A stretch of 26,921 bases of DNA from Clostridia bacterium (GTDB taxonomy: Bacteria > Bacillota_A > Clostridia > Oscillospirales > CAG-272): NCBI GenBank assembly GCA_017466455.1, contig JAFTUD010000023.1, forward strand, positions 1 to 26,921, in the 5' to 3' direction. The translations under genes were made by a program, and so were the position numbers. Under the pieces are notes generated by a model that saw nothing but the letters and a program-made list of their open reading frames with translations, was not told the DNA's origin and did not search any database. This document shows, piece after piece, positions 15,693 to 24,515 of this stretch (positions within the stretch are counted from its first letter, which is position 1; each line of letters opens with the position of its first letter).

Positions 15693-17463
15693 CACGACCA
15701 CATACAAGGCTATGTATGAAGGCAGCATGACTATTGTCGATCCTCTATCAACAATGCCGGCACATGTGGATTACAGCTCAACCTATTACAATGAAAGCAT
15801 TGGATTCGATATATCTCCCACGCACAAGTTGGCGCAGGATAAGCCAACGGTGGTGATTAGTATTCCTTGTGCCACACTTGGAATTGATATTCCCGATAAA
15901 TACATTGAGAGAGTAGAAGCAGATTTTTGCCTTCGCACTTTCAAAAAATACATTGATGAGCTCAATGCAGAATTAGATAACCGTAGCCGACCCGATAACG
16001 AAAACGGAAGGTATTATCTGTGTGCGCCGGGCGGAGAAATTATAACAAGAAACACGGCGTATTTTGCACTGTGTCCGCAGAAGGATTATACAAACGGTTC
16101 GGGTTCAACCGTCTATGTATTGAGTGACGGAGTATCGCGCCCACCGCAGATGTGTCTGTGTATCAGAATTCAAGTTCAGTTTCCGCTAAAGAAGCTTCGC
16201 AAAACCTTTCAAATGATGTGTCGCGATCTTCCTAATGCGGTTGATCGATTTGTCTTGGATTTTGATATTGAGGGATTGAAAAAAGCAACCGAGCTTGCCA
16301 AAAAGCAATCGGCTATCAGAAAATGGCTGGAAAATAGTGACTATTGCGCTTTTATTGCCAACGGCAGCATTCTTCCTCGTGCCAAAGGCACAGATTTGCC
16401 GATGCTTGATGCGATTCCGTTCAGATCTACTCGAGATGATGAGATTGAGATTTGTGGTGTACGCGGAATGGGAATCAAAAAAGGTGTTACCGTAATCACG
16501 GGTGGTGGTTATTCTGGTAAATCCACTTTGCTTGATGCAATATCCGCAGGTATCTATGACCACGCGCTCGGTGATGGGCGAGAGCTTTGTATCACAGATG
16601 AAAGCGCGGTTACCATATCCGCAGAGGATGGGAGAAGTGTGAAGCATGTCAATATTTCGCCCTTTATAAAATGGCTGCCGGGCGGCGATACAAGTGATTT
16701 CTCCACCAATCACGCTTCGGGTTCGACCTCGCAAGCAGCGAACATTATGGAGGCCGTAGATTGTGGGGCAAGACTATTGCTGATTGATGAGGACAGAAGT
16801 GCTACTAACTTTATGATCCGCGACCGTATGATGAAGGAACTGATTGAAAAAGAGCCGATTACGCCCTTTACCGACCGAGTCAATGAACTCCACAAGTCGC
16901 ACGGCGTTTCTACCATTCTTGTTATTGGCGGAAGTGGTGAATATCTCTCTGTTGCAGATAAGATCTATATGATGGATGACTATCTGATTCACGATGTAAC
17001 CGACAAGTCAAAGAACATCTGTAATTCCTATAACGTGACTACCGCATTACCTATGTCTGCGAATTGGCAACAATGCAGAACACTTTATTCTGACCATTTT
17101 TCCTCTTATCCCGAAGGTAGCGGTACCGAAAAGCTTGAGGTTTCGGATATGGGATTTGTTATTATCGGTGATGAGAAGATCGATGTGCGCGGCCTTCACG
17201 ATATTGTTTCTCCCCGTCAGCTTGATACGCTTGGATTTATGCTACGTTATTTGGAAATATCAAACAACGGCAGGAAGATTGATATCAAAAAGAAGATCAA
17301 TGATCTGTATGCACGGATTGATGAGGAAGGAATTGACTTTTTATATTCATCTTTCTTTACGACTTGCGAAAGATTCCTTGATCTGCCTCGCAAGCAGGAG
17401 CTGATGGCACTCATCAACCGAATGAGAAGGATCAATATGGAAAAAGGCGGTGATACGATATGA
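15652..17463 (+). CDS. Predicted ATPase of the isolated ABC class (ABC_ATPase / MRB1-like)
   Basis: A 603-residue P-loop ATPase (609 from the first ATG, 15634). I prefer 15652 because AAGAAGGG ends 6 nt before it. Numbered from 15634: Walker A GGGYSGKST with K296; a signature-like HASGSTSQAAN at 360-369; Walker B LLLIDED with D385 and E386, then RSATNFMIRD. This is the architecture of the ABC_N / ABC_ATPase / MRB1_C family (COG3044): an N-terminal domain to about 250, the ATPase core to about 470 and a helical C-terminus. There are no membrane segments and only one nucleotide-binding domain, so it is neither a transporter nor ABC-F. The molecular role of the family is not established to my knowledge. 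Expression is predicted to be switched by the leader upstream, and an XRE regulator overlaps its end by 4 nt. Confidence 0.85.
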   Translation: MKRLKDKILSMEPNTTTYKAMYEGSMTIVDPLSTMPAHVDYSSTYYNESIGFDISPTHKLAQDKPTVVISIPCATLGIDIPDKYIERVEADFCLRTFKKYIDELNAELDNRSRPDNENGRYYLCAPGGEIITRNTAYFALCPQKDYTNGSGSTVYVLSDGVSRPPQMCLCIRIQVQFPLKKLRKTFQMMCRDLPNAVDRFVLDFDIEGLKKATELAKKQSAIRKWLENSDYCAFIANGSILPRAKGTDLPMLDAIPFRSTRDDEIEICGVRGMGIKKGVTVITGGGYSGKSTLLDAISAGIYDHALGDGRELCITDESAVTISAEDGRSVKHVNISPFIKWLPGGDTSDFSTNHASGSTSQAANIMEAVDCGARLLLIDEDRSATNFMIRDRMMKELIEKEPITPFTDRVNELHKSHGVSTILVIGGSGEYLSVADKIYMMDDYLIHDVTDKSKNICNSYNVTTALPMSANWQQCRTLYSDHFSSYPEGSGTEKLEVSDMGFVIIGDEKIDVRGLHDIVSPRQLDTLGFMLRYLEISNNGRKIDIKKKINDLYARIDEEGIDFLYSSFFTTCERFLDLPRKQELMALINRMRRINMEKGGDTI

Positions 17464-17696
17464 CTATGCCCACCTATCATATAAAAATTGCGGACAAAAT
17501 CAAGGCATACCGCTATGAAAACAATCTGTCGCTAAAGGAATTCGGTAAGCTGATCGGTGTATCTGCGCAAGCGGTATGTAAGTGGGAGCGGAAAATCTGT
17601 TATCCCGATATTATCTTTCTTACGCATCTTGCTCGAATTTTGGGATGTACAACAGACGATTTTTTTGAACAATATACAGTTTATAATAATAAATAG
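17460..17696 (+). CDS. XRE-family helix-turn-helix regulator
   Basis: A 78-residue, single-domain DNA-binding protein. Residues about 8-65 form a Cro/C1-type helix-turn-helix (KIKAYRYENNLSLKEFGKLI, then GVSAQAVCKWERKICYPDI as the recognition region). There is no effector or protease domain. Its ATG overlaps the ATPase stop in an ATGA arrangement, so the two are translationally coupled and almost certainly cotranscribed. A second in-frame ATG lies at 17466. It probably regulates its own cassette, perhaps at the promoter at 15290-15318; no palindromic operator is evident there. Together they look like a mobile accessory unit beside a tRNA gene. Confidence 0.88.
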   Translation: MTMPTYHIKIADKIKAYRYENNLSLKEFGKLIGVSAQAVCKWERKICYPDIIFLTHLARILGCTTDDFFEQYTVYNNK

Positions 17697-17727
17697 CTGT
17701 ATCATTGAAAACTTAATGAAAAATAAA

Positions 17728-17767
17728 AAATCCGAACTTTTCGCCTATCGGCTTTGGGTTCGGATTT
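17728..17767. terminator. Terminator between the XRE gene and tRNA-Leu
   Basis: A 10-bp perfect stem (17728-17737 with 17758-17767) surrounds a 20-nt loop containing a small inner GCC/GGC helix. The minus side has a long T-rich run, so it mainly ends the tRNA transcript; on the plus side the T-run is short but it may still end the XRE operon. Confidence 0.75.
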
Positions 17768-17775
17768 CTACTGTT

Positions 17776-17858
17776 TGGTGCGGGTGACAGGGGTTGAACC
17801 TGCACGTGTGAACACTAGATCCTAAGTCTAGCGCGTCTGCCAATTCCGCCACACCCGC
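17776..17858 (-). tRNA. tRNA-Leu (anticodon UAG), CCA encoded
   Basis: On the minus strand a 7-bp acceptor stem GCGGGTG/CACCCGC is followed by discriminator A and an encoded CCA (17776-17778). The anticodon stem CTAGA/TCTAG holds the loop CTTAGGA with anticodon TAG, reading CUA and other CUN leucine codons. The variable arm is long, as in class II tRNAs, and the T arm is GCAGG-TTCAACC-CCTGT. It has its own promoter (17887-17915) and terminator. Confidence 0.95.
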
Positions 17859-17886
17859 ATAAGCGCTGAATCTCATCAGCCACTAT

Positions 17887-17915
17887 ATAATACACTATTT
17901 TTTTTGCTTTGTCAA
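17887..17915 (-). promoter_or_regulatory. tRNA-Leu promoter
   Basis: On the minus strand, TTGACA (17910-17915), a 17-nt spacer containing an A-tract, and TATTAT (17887-17892). Transcription would start about 22 nt before the mature 5' end. Confidence 0.8.
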
Positions 17916-17994
17916 GAGAATTTTGAATAAAAATTTGCATGTATTGAAATATACCCTCTAAATAATCTAAATAAATTAAAAAGTCATCAAGACC

Positions 17995-18022
17995 TTGACA
18001 AATTACATAAAAGTAGTATAAT
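17995..18022 (+). promoter_or_regulatory. trkAH promoter
   Basis: TTGACA (17995-18000), a 16-nt spacer and a perfect TATAAT (18017-18022). The leader is about 45 nt, so no c-di-AMP riboswitch fits upstream of these potassium genes. Confidence 0.8.
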
Positions 18023-18074
18023 AGATAAGTAACGGGCCAATTTTGAAGAACATTAAAATAAAGGAGAAGATCGT

Positions 18075-19430
18075 ATGAATATAATCATCGTAGGATGCGG
18101 ACGAGTTGGTGAAACTCTGGCAGAAAAGCTTAACGGCGACGGAAATAATGTCACAATAATTGATATGTCTGCAACTAAGGTTAAGAACATAGCCAATAAA
18201 TACGATATTATGGGAATAGTAGGTAACGGAGCAACACATAGTGTTCAGCTCGAGGCAGGAATTGACACCGCCGACCTTCTGATCGCCGTTACTAATTCAG
18301 ACGAGTTGAATCTTCTTTGTTGCATGGTTGCAAAAAAGACGGGTAACTGTCAAACAATAGCGAGAGTAAAAAATCCCGATTATAGCCTTGAAGCACCGTT
18401 TTTGAAGGATGAGCTTGGGCTCGCAATGGTAATCAATCCCGAGTATGTTTCCGCACAGGAAATTGCAAGAGTTCTGAAGTTCCCCTCGGCAATAAAGATT
18501 GAAACCTTCGCAAAGGGCAGAGTTGAGCTTATAAAATTCAAGCTCCCAAGGAATAGCCGTATTGTCGGCATGTCCGTTAAGGAGGTTATTATGAAGCTCA
18601 AGTGCGATGTCCTTGTTTGTACCATTGAGCGCGGAGATGAGGCTTATATCGCAAACGGTGATTTCGTATTCGAGGAAAAGGATATAATTTCAATAATCGC
18701 ATCACATAAAAACGCAACCGATTTCTTTGATAAGATAGACTATAAGGGCAATACAATTAAAAATGTAATTGTCGCAGGCGGAAACCTTATTACCCATTAT
18801 CTCTGTAACATTATGGAGCATTCGGGAATATCTATGAAAATCATAGAAAAGGACCGCGCGGTGTGCGAGGAGCTTTGTACTCAATGGAAAAATGTTGATG
18901 TCATAAATGGCGACACCGCAGATAAGGAGCTTCTCTTGGAGGAGGGAATTGCTAATACCGACGCTTTCGTGGCTCTTTCAAATTTTGATGAGGAGAACAT
19001 TGTCCTTTCACTCTTTGCGCAAAGCGCGGAAACAGGCAAAATCATCACTAAAATAAATAGAATTGACTATGATAATGTGCTTGACCGCCTTGAGCTTGAT
19101 ACAATAATCTCTCCAAAAAATGTGACCTCTGATATGATTTTGAGATATGTAAGAGCAACGCAAAACACCATCGGAAGCAATGTTGAAACGCTCTATAATA
19201 TCATTCGGGATGAGGTAGAGGCTGCCGAATTTATCGTAAAGGACGACTCCGAAATTACAAATATTCCGCTTTGTGAGCTAAAACTCAAATCAAATGTGCT
19301 TGTCGCTACGATTTTAAGAGACGGAAATGTAATTATCCCTCGCGGTAGCGATAAAATTCTCGTTGGAGACGCAGTCGTAATCGTATCAAAGCTTATGGCG
19401 CTCCACGACATAACCGATATTTTAAAATAA
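18075..19430 (+). CDS. trkA: Trk potassium uptake system NAD-binding protein TrkA
   Basis: TrkA is the cytoplasmic gating ring subunit that binds nucleotides and controls the TrkH potassium channel. The 451 residues match the usual tandem layout: RCK_N (1-125) with a Rossmann GCGRVG at 8-13 and D30 as the likely NAD ribose contact, RCK_C (about 135-215), RCK_N (about 228-350) and RCK_C (about 365-451). In the second Rossmann domain the glycine motif is degraded to VAGGNLITHYL, so it may bind nucleotide poorly, which is common in this family. AAGGAG (18061-18066) sets the start. trkH follows after 18 nt in the same operon. Confidence 0.93.
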   Translation: MNIIIVGCGRVGETLAEKLNGDGNNVTIIDMSATKVKNIANKYDIMGIVGNGATHSVQLEAGIDTADLLIAVTNSDELNLLCCMVAKKTGNCQTIARVKNPDYSLEAPFLKDELGLAMVINPEYVSAQEIARVLKFPSAIKIETFAKGRVELIKFKLPRNSRIVGMSVKEVIMKLKCDVLVCTIERGDEAYIANGDFVFEEKDIISIIASHKNATDFFDKIDYKGNTIKNVIVAGGNLITHYLCNIMEHSGISMKIIEKDRAVCEELCTQWKNVDVINGDTADKELLLEEGIANTDAFVALSNFDEENIVLSLFAQSAETGKIITKINRIDYDNVLDRLELDTIISPKNVTSDMILRYVRATQNTIGSNVETLYNIIRDEVEAAEFIVKDDSEITNIPLCELKLKSNVLVATILRDGNVIIPRGSDKILVGDAVVIVSKLMALHDITDILK

Positions 19431-19448
19431 TTTTTCAAGGGTGAAAAA

Positions 19449-20909
19449 ATGAATTTTCAAATAATCAAGCGCACACTCGGTTGGATCTTGCTTTTTGAGG
19501 CGCTGTTCTTCTTAGTTCCGATAATCACCGCGCTCGTATACTGGGAAAAGGAAATATTTTCCTTCCTTGGAGTTATGCTTGTTTGCGTTGTTCTCGGAGT
19601 TCTATGCCTGCTCGGCAAGCCGAAAAACGAGTATATATACGCTAAAGAGGGCTTTGTAATCGTTGCTCTTAGCTGGATTGTAATAAGTATTTTTGGAGCG
19701 CTTCCGTTCGTTTTTTCGGGTGCAATTCCATCGTTTATTGACGCGCTCTTTGAAACCGTATCGGGCTTTACAACAACAGGCGCAACCATAATCCCAACAG
19801 GCGAAAAGATCGCGGCACTGCCAAAATGTATGCTCATTTGGCGTAGCTTTACCCACTGGGTAGGCGGTATGGGAGTTTTGGTTCTCTTGATGGCATTCTT
19901 ACCGCTTAGCGGAGCGAGAAATATGCACATTATGAGGGCAGAGAGCCCGGGACCAACTGTTGACAAGCTTGTGCCAAGGGTAAAGACAACCGCAGTAGTT
20001 CTGTATTCCATTTATTTCGTAATGACACTGATTCAATTTCTTTTCCTTCTTTTCGGAGGAATATCCGCGTTTGAATCACTTAATATCGCGTTTTCTACCG
20101 CAGGCACGGGCGGATTTTCAATCAGAGCCGACGGCTTTGGAGGCTACTCCTCATATATACAAATTGTTACTACTGTATTTATGATATTGTTCTCAATAAA
20201 CTTTAACTCCTATTATCTCCTTCTAAGAGGCAAAATAAAGGATGCCTTCAATAGCGAGGTTAAGGTGTTTCTTGCAATAGTTTTAATAGCAGTAGGCGCA
20301 ATTACAGTAAATGTCCTTCTTACCCCCTCTGAGCTTTATGACTATTCGGTGGGCGAGGCAATAAAGCACTCCGCATTTAGCGTAGGCTCGGTAATTTCCA
20401 CAACAGGCTTCGCAACTGAAAACTTTGATTTGTGGCCGGCGCTTTCCAAAACAATTCTCGTTGTTTTAATGTTTATAGGCGCATGCGCGGGCTCAACGGG
20501 TGGCGGAATTAAGGTGTCAAGAATATTAATACTGTTTAAGGGAATGCTTCACGAGCTTAAAATGATGCTGCACCCCAAGCAGGTAAGAAAAATATCAATA
20601 GATAAGCGCCCCGTTGAAAACGAAACGGTAAGGACCGTAACCTTCTATCTGATCGCGTATATAATGGTTTATATTGCATCGTTGCTTATAATATCCATAG
20701 ATCATCCCGACCTTGAAACAAACTTTACGGCAGTTGCCGCAACGATAAATAATATAGGACCGGGGCTTGGCGCAGTAGGACCGGCGGGTAACTTCGCCTT
20801 TTACTCTCCTGTATCAAAAATAGTCTTTATTTTTGATATGCTTGTCGGTAGACTCGAGGTTTTCCCAATGCTCCTCTTGTTCACCCCCGCAACATGGAAA
20901 AAACAATAA
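19449..20909 (+). CDS. trkH: Trk potassium uptake system membrane protein TrkH
   Basis: This is the potassium-translocating membrane subunit, gated by TrkA. The 486 residues form four membrane-pore-membrane repeats with the expected selectivity-filter strands: FTTTGATI (about 108-115), STAGTGGFS (about 217-225), ISTTGFA and INNIGPGLGAVGP near the C-terminus. The filter glycines are all present. AAGGGTG stands before the ATG, 18 nt after trkA, so the pair is an operon from one promoter and ends at the terminator at 20925-20953. Confidence 0.95.
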   Translation: MNFQIIKRTLGWILLFEALFFLVPIITALVYWEKEIFSFLGVMLVCVVLGVLCLLGKPKNEYIYAKEGFVIVALSWIVISIFGALPFVFSGAIPSFIDALFETVSGFTTTGATIIPTGEKIAALPKCMLIWRSFTHWVGGMGVLVLLMAFLPLSGARNMHIMRAESPGPTVDKLVPRVKTTAVVLYSIYFVMTLIQFLFLLFGGISAFESLNIAFSTAGTGGFSIRADGFGGYSSYIQIVTTVFMILFSINFNSYYLLLRGKIKDAFNSEVKVFLAIVLIAVGAITVNVLLTPSELYDYSVGEAIKHSAFSVGSVISTTGFATENFDLWPALSKTILVVLMFIGACAGSTGGGIKVSRILILFKGMLHELKMMLHPKQVRKISIDKRPVENETVRTVTFYLIAYIMVYIASLLIISIDHPDLETNFTAVAATINNIGPGLGAVGPAGNFAFYSPVSKIVFIFDMLVGRLEVFPMLLLFTPATWKKQ

Positions 20910-20924
20910 AAACTCATAAAATAA

Positions 20925-20953
20925 CAAAAAGCGGTTCATTGAACCGCTTTTTG
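20925..20953. terminator. Shared two-way terminator, trkH and the LRR lipoprotein gene
   Basis: A 13-bp perfect stem (20925-20937 with 20941-20953, 3-nt loop) with A-runs and T-runs on both outer flanks, so it works in both directions for the convergent genes. Confidence 0.9.
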
Positions 20954-20969
20954 ATTTTAAAATAGAGAA

Positions 20970-22952
20970 TTATTCACCTGTATATCCCCAAACAACCGTT
21001 GCATTGCAACCTTTTTTCCAACTGTAATCCCAACCAATCGGTTGGCTTTTTGCCTCACAGTTGATTTCTTTAAGCGCGGTGCAATTAGAGAATACCTCTC
21101 TACCTATCGATGTTACACTATTTGGTATGGTTATGCTTTCAAGTTTGGTGCAACCAAAGAACGCATCGTTACTTATCGAGGTCACGCTATCCCCAATTGT
21201 TACGCTTGTAAGCGAGGTGCAACCACGGAACGCATCGTCATCTATTGAGGTTACGCTATCTGGAATTACAAATGAAGCATCCTTTTTTCCAATTGCATAT
21301 TGAATAAGAGTTTTTCCGTCTTTTGAATAAAGATTTCCGTCTATTGATTTATATTCTGTATTATTCTCGTCAACTTCTATGCTTGTAAGCGAGGTGCAAC
21401 CCTCGAACGCACCGCCACTTATTGAGGTTACACTATCCCCAATTGTTACGCTCGTAAGCGAGGTGCAACCAGAGAACGCATAGGGACCTATTGAGGCCAC
21501 GCTATTTGGTATGGTCACGCTCGTAAGCGAGGTGCAACCAGAGAACGCAGAGGGATCTATTGAGGTCACGCTATCTGGAATTACAAATGAAGCCTCTTTT
21601 TTTCCGATCGCATATTGAATAAGGATTTTTCCGTCTTTTGAATAAAGATTTCCGTTTATTGATTTATATGCTGTATTATTTTCATCAACCTCTATACTTG
21701 TAAGCGAGGTGCAACCATCAAACGCATCGAAACCTATCGAGGTCACACTTTTGTCGTTGTAAGTTGATGGAATTACTATCTTTATCGCTTCATTGTCACA
21801 GTCGCTGACGCGGTATGTATCTTCTACAAGAGTAAAAATGAGTGGATGATATGTGGTCTTTGCGTATATGGTTTTGTTTCCGTAAGATCCATTTTCAATT
21901 TTTGAAATTGATTTTGTAAGAGCCTCATCCTCGAACCAACCTGCAAATTCATAGTAGTTTTTTGCGTTTCCAACTGGTAAATCAAATAAGTCCTCTACCG
22001 TGTATTTGATAGACGAATTTGTGATATTTCCGACAAAGGTAATGGTATATTGAATAGGGGTTGTTTTTGCATATACAGTCTTGTCTCCAACGGAACCCTC
22101 ATCAATTTTTGAGATAGGCTTTGTGAATTCCTCGTCCTCAAACCAACCATTAAATTCATAGCCTGTTTTTGTAAGACCTACGGGTAAGGTAACAGTATCT
22201 TCAACGGTATATTTTATACTGGAAGCAGTTGCACCTACAAAGGTAATTGTATATTCGATAATAGTCCATTTTGCATATACAGTCTTGTCTCCAACAGAAC
22301 CCTTATCGATTTTTGAGATAGGCTTTGTGAATTCCTCGTCCTCAAACCAACCATTAAATTTATAACCTGTTTTTGTAAGACCTGCGGGTAAGGTGACAGT
22401 ATCTTCAACGGTATATTTTATACTGGAAGCAGTTGCACCTACAAAAGCAATTGTATATTCAATAGGAGTCCATTTTGCGGTTAAGGTCATATCCTCTGTC
22501 ACAATATAACCGACAAACGACCATTTTTCACCATCAACATACCAACCGTCAAAGATATAGCCGAATTTTTCGGGATCGCTTGGCTTTGACACCTTTTCTC
22601 CCTTTTCGGTTACGGCATCATCAATTGGCGTGCCACCTTGTGCATCAAATTTGACTGTCAAAGTGTTTTCGGGTTTTTGCGTTTCTGTTTCGGTCTGCGA
22701 TTCGCTTTCTTTTTCGCTATCAAGTGCGCTTTCTTCGCTTGAAGATTCCGTTTTGCTCTCGCTTTGAGATTCACTCTCAACAGAGGAGTCGCTTTCACTC
22801 TGTGACTCGGATTCTGTTTGAAACTCGCTTTCCATCTGCGACTCTTGCTCGCTTTTACTGCTACTCGACTCCGTTCCGTCGTCACAAGCAACCAAAAGGC
22901 AAGAGAACACCGCCAAAATCAGCACAAGTATTAAAATTAGTATTTTTTTCAT
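20970..22952 (-). CDS. LRR / B-repeat surface lipoprotein
   Basis: A 660-residue predicted lipoprotein: signal peptide with lipobox LVAC (C23), a long Ser/Glu-rich low-complexity linker (about 25-93), four InlB-type B-repeats (List-Bact_rpt, about 96-370, with GYxFxGW and TVYAKW landmarks), then BspA-like LRR_5 repeats (about 375-640) with the recurring AFxGCTSLTSVTIPDSVTSI pattern. It should sit on the outer face of the membrane, held away by the flexible linker. LRR_5 and B-repeat proteins commonly bind host or environmental ligands; no catalytic domain is seen. The second and third B-repeats, and two LRR blocks, are near-identical at DNA level, so the gene has grown by recent internal duplication. 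The start has AAGGAGA at 22959-22965. It is a single-gene unit. Confidence 0.85.
   Translation of the reverse strand: MKKILILILVLILAVFSCLLVACDDGTESSSSKSEQESQMESEFQTESESQSESDSSVESESQSESKTESSSEESALDSEKESESQTETETQKPENTLTVKFDAQGGTPIDDAVTEKGEKVSKPSDPEKFGYIFDGWYVDGEKWSFVGYIVTEDMTLTAKWTPIEYTIAFVGATASSIKYTVEDTVTLPAGLTKTGYKFNGWFEDEEFTKPISKIDKGSVGDKTVYAKWTIIEYTITFVGATASSIKYTVEDTVTLPVGLTKTGYEFNGWFEDEEFTKPISKIDEGSVGDKTVYAKTTPIQYTITFVGNITNSSIKYTVEDLFDLPVGNAKNYYEFAGWFEDEALTKSISKIENGSYGNKTIYAKTTYHPLIFTLVEDTYRVSDCDNEAIKIVIPSTYNDKSVTSIGFDAFDGCTSLTSIEVDENNTAYKSINGNLYSKDGKILIQYAIGKKEASFVIPDSVTSIDPSAFSGCTSLTSVTIPNSVASIGPYAFSGCTSLTSVTIGDSVTSISGGAFEGCTSLTSIEVDENNTEYKSIDGNLYSKDGKTLIQYAIGKKDASFVIPDSVTSIDDDAFRGCTSLTSVTIGDSVTSISNDAFFGCTKLESITIPNSVTSIGREVFSNCTALKEINCEAKSQPIGWDYSWKKGCNATVVWGYTGE
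21241..21716 (-). repeat. Duplicated LRR block inside the lipoprotein gene
   Basis: Two nearly identical copies of about 161 bp, 21241-21401 and 21556-21716, lie 315 bp apart (105 codons). Both encode the VDENNTxYKSIxGNLYSKDG and VIPDSVTSI region. The spacing is a multiple of three, so the duplication kept the frame. Confidence 0.75.
22075..22482 (-). repeat. 204-bp tandem repeat encoding B-repeats
   Basis: Two adjacent near-identical units, 22075-22278 and 22279-22482, each 204 bp (68 codons). Neighbouring B-repeats on both sides have the same pattern but are far more diverged, pointing to a recent tandem duplication. Confidence 0.8.
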
Positions 22953-22991
22953 TATTTATCTCCTTCGACAAAAACCTATCTAATTATCACC

Positions 22992-23020
22992 ATTCTATCA
23001 CTCTTGGAAATTGATGTCAA
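22992..23020 (-). promoter_or_regulatory. Promoter of the LRR/B-repeat lipoprotein gene
   Basis: On the minus strand, TTGACA (23015-23020), a 17-nt spacer and TAGAAT (22992-22997), about 40 nt before the start codon. Confidence 0.8.
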
Positions 23021-23058
23021 CAAATTCTTAAAAATTTGTATTTTCTTAGCATTTTTTA

Positions 23059-23087
23059 TTGACAACAAAAAATCATTGTGATAAAAT
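23059..23087 (+). promoter_or_regulatory. gdhA promoter
   Basis: TTGACA (23059-23064), a 17-nt spacer and TAAAAT (23082-23087), a near-consensus strong promoter 49 bp before the ATG. Confidence 0.85.
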
Positions 23088-23135
23088 AAAAAGGTAATTT
23101 TAATTACGAATTTATTTAAGGAAGGTATTTTTGAA

Positions 23136-24488
23136 ATGAGCTTTAAAAATCAATATCTAAATGAGCTCGTAGAGAGAGTAATCAAAAGAAACCCTAACGA
23201 GCCCGAATTTCACCAAACCGTAAAAGAGGTTTTGGAATCAATCGAGCCAGTAATTGAGGCACGCCCCGACTACATAACAAGCGGAGTGCTTGAAAGAATG
23301 GTTGAGCCTGAAAGAATTATCAAATTCCGCGTTCCGTGGGTTGATGACAAGGGCGTAGTGCAAGTAAACCGTGGTTATAGAATTCAATTCAATAGCGCAA
23401 TCGGTCCGTACAAGGGAGGACTTCGCTTCCACCCATCAGTAAACGAGAGCATTATTAAGTTCCTTGGCTTTGAGCAAACCTTTAAAAACAGCCTTACATC
23501 ACTTCCTATGGGCGGTGGTAAGGGTGGCTCCGACTTTGACCCACAGGGCAAGAGCGATGCTGAGGTTATGCGCTTCTGCCAGAGCTTTATGACTGAGCTT
23601 TCAAGACACATCGGCGCAGACCTTGATGTTCCAGCAGGAGACATCGGCGTTGGCGCAAGAGAGGTTGGCTATATGTTCGGCCAATATAAGAGACTTCGCA
23701 ACGAATTTACAGGAGTTCTTACAGGAAAGGGTATTCCTTTCGGCGGATCTCTCATTCGTCCTGAGGCAACAGGCTATGGCGCAGTTTACTACACAGTAAA
23801 TATGCTCAACTATTTCAAGGATGACATTAAGGGTAAGACCTTTGCAATCTCAGGCTTCGGTAATGTTGCTTGGGGTACTGTAAAGAAGGTTACCGAGCTT
23901 GGCGGTAAGGTAGTTACTATTTCAGGTCCTGACGGATATATCTATGATCCCGACGGAATTTGCACCGATGAAAAGATTGACTTTATGCTTGAAATGCGTG
24001 CATCCTGCCGTAACAGAGTTCAAGACTATGCTGACAAGTTCGGCGTTGAATTCTTCGCAGGTCAAAAGCCATGGGGCGTAAAGGCTGATATCCTTATGCC
24101 TTGCGCAACTCAAAATGAGGTTGGCATGAAGGAGGCAGAGCAAATCGTTGCTAATGGCGTTAAATACTATGTTGAGGTTTCTAATATGCCTACAACAAAC
24201 GAGGCTGTTGCATACCTCAAGAAAAACGGCGTAATCGTTGCTCCTTCAAAGGCAGTAAACGCTGGTGGCGTTGCTGTTTCAGGTCTTGAAATGTCACAAA
24301 ACTCCATGCGCTACAGCTGGAGCGCTGAAGAGGTTGATGAGAAGCTTAAGGGCATCATGAAGAACATTTTTGAAAACTCCATTAAGGCTTCAAATCAATA
24401 CGGTCTTGGCGACGACCTTGTTGCAGGCGCAAACATCGCAGGCTTTATCAAGGTTGCAGAGGCTATGAAGGCTCAAGGCGTTGTTTAA
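23136..24488 (+). CDS. gdhA: NADP-type glutamate dehydrogenase
   Basis: GdhA makes glutamate from 2-oxoglutarate and ammonia with reduced nicotinamide cofactor. The 450 residues match the hexameric small bacterial class. Active-site landmarks are YKGGLRFHP with K93, GGGKGGSDFDP with catalytic-region K129, and PAGDIGVGAREVGY with D169. The nucleotide domain begins near 230 with ISGFGNVAWG. NADP preference is assumed from the close resemblance to assimilatory clostridial enzymes and is not proven from the residues. The AAGGAAGG site precedes the ATG. It is transcribed alone from its own strong promoter to the terminator at 24516. Codon use is highly biased, which suggests high expression. Confidence 0.95.
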   Translation: MSFKNQYLNELVERVIKRNPNEPEFHQTVKEVLESIEPVIEARPDYITSGVLERMVEPERIIKFRVPWVDDKGVVQVNRGYRIQFNSAIGPYKGGLRFHPSVNESIIKFLGFEQTFKNSLTSLPMGGGKGGSDFDPQGKSDAEVMRFCQSFMTELSRHIGADLDVPAGDIGVGAREVGYMFGQYKRLRNEFTGVLTGKGIPFGGSLIRPEATGYGAVYYTVNMLNYFKDDIKGKTFAISGFGNVAWGTVKKVTELGGKVVTISGPDGYIYDPDGICTDEKIDFMLEMRASCRNRVQDYADKFGVEFFAGQKPWGVKADILMPCATQNEVGMKEAEQIVANGVKYYVEVSNMPTTNEAVAYLKKNGVIVAPSKAVNAGGVAVSGLEMSQNSMRYSWSAEEVDEKLKGIMKNIFENSIKASNQYGLGDDLVAGANIAGFIKVAEAMKAQGVV

Positions 24489-24515
24489 TTCGCAAAAACA
24501 ATATAAAAATAAATG

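Noticed and set aside
16186..16734. 182-codon minus-strand frame inside the ATPase gene
   Set aside because: No start signals and no family resemblance; the opposite strand encodes clear Walker motifs.
18023..18074. c-di-AMP riboswitch before trkA
   Set aside because: Only about 50 nt separate promoter and gene, with no matching fold.
21241..22482. CRISPR-like repeat array
   Set aside because: The repeats are long, adjacent and in frame within a coding gene; there are no short repeats with unique spacers.
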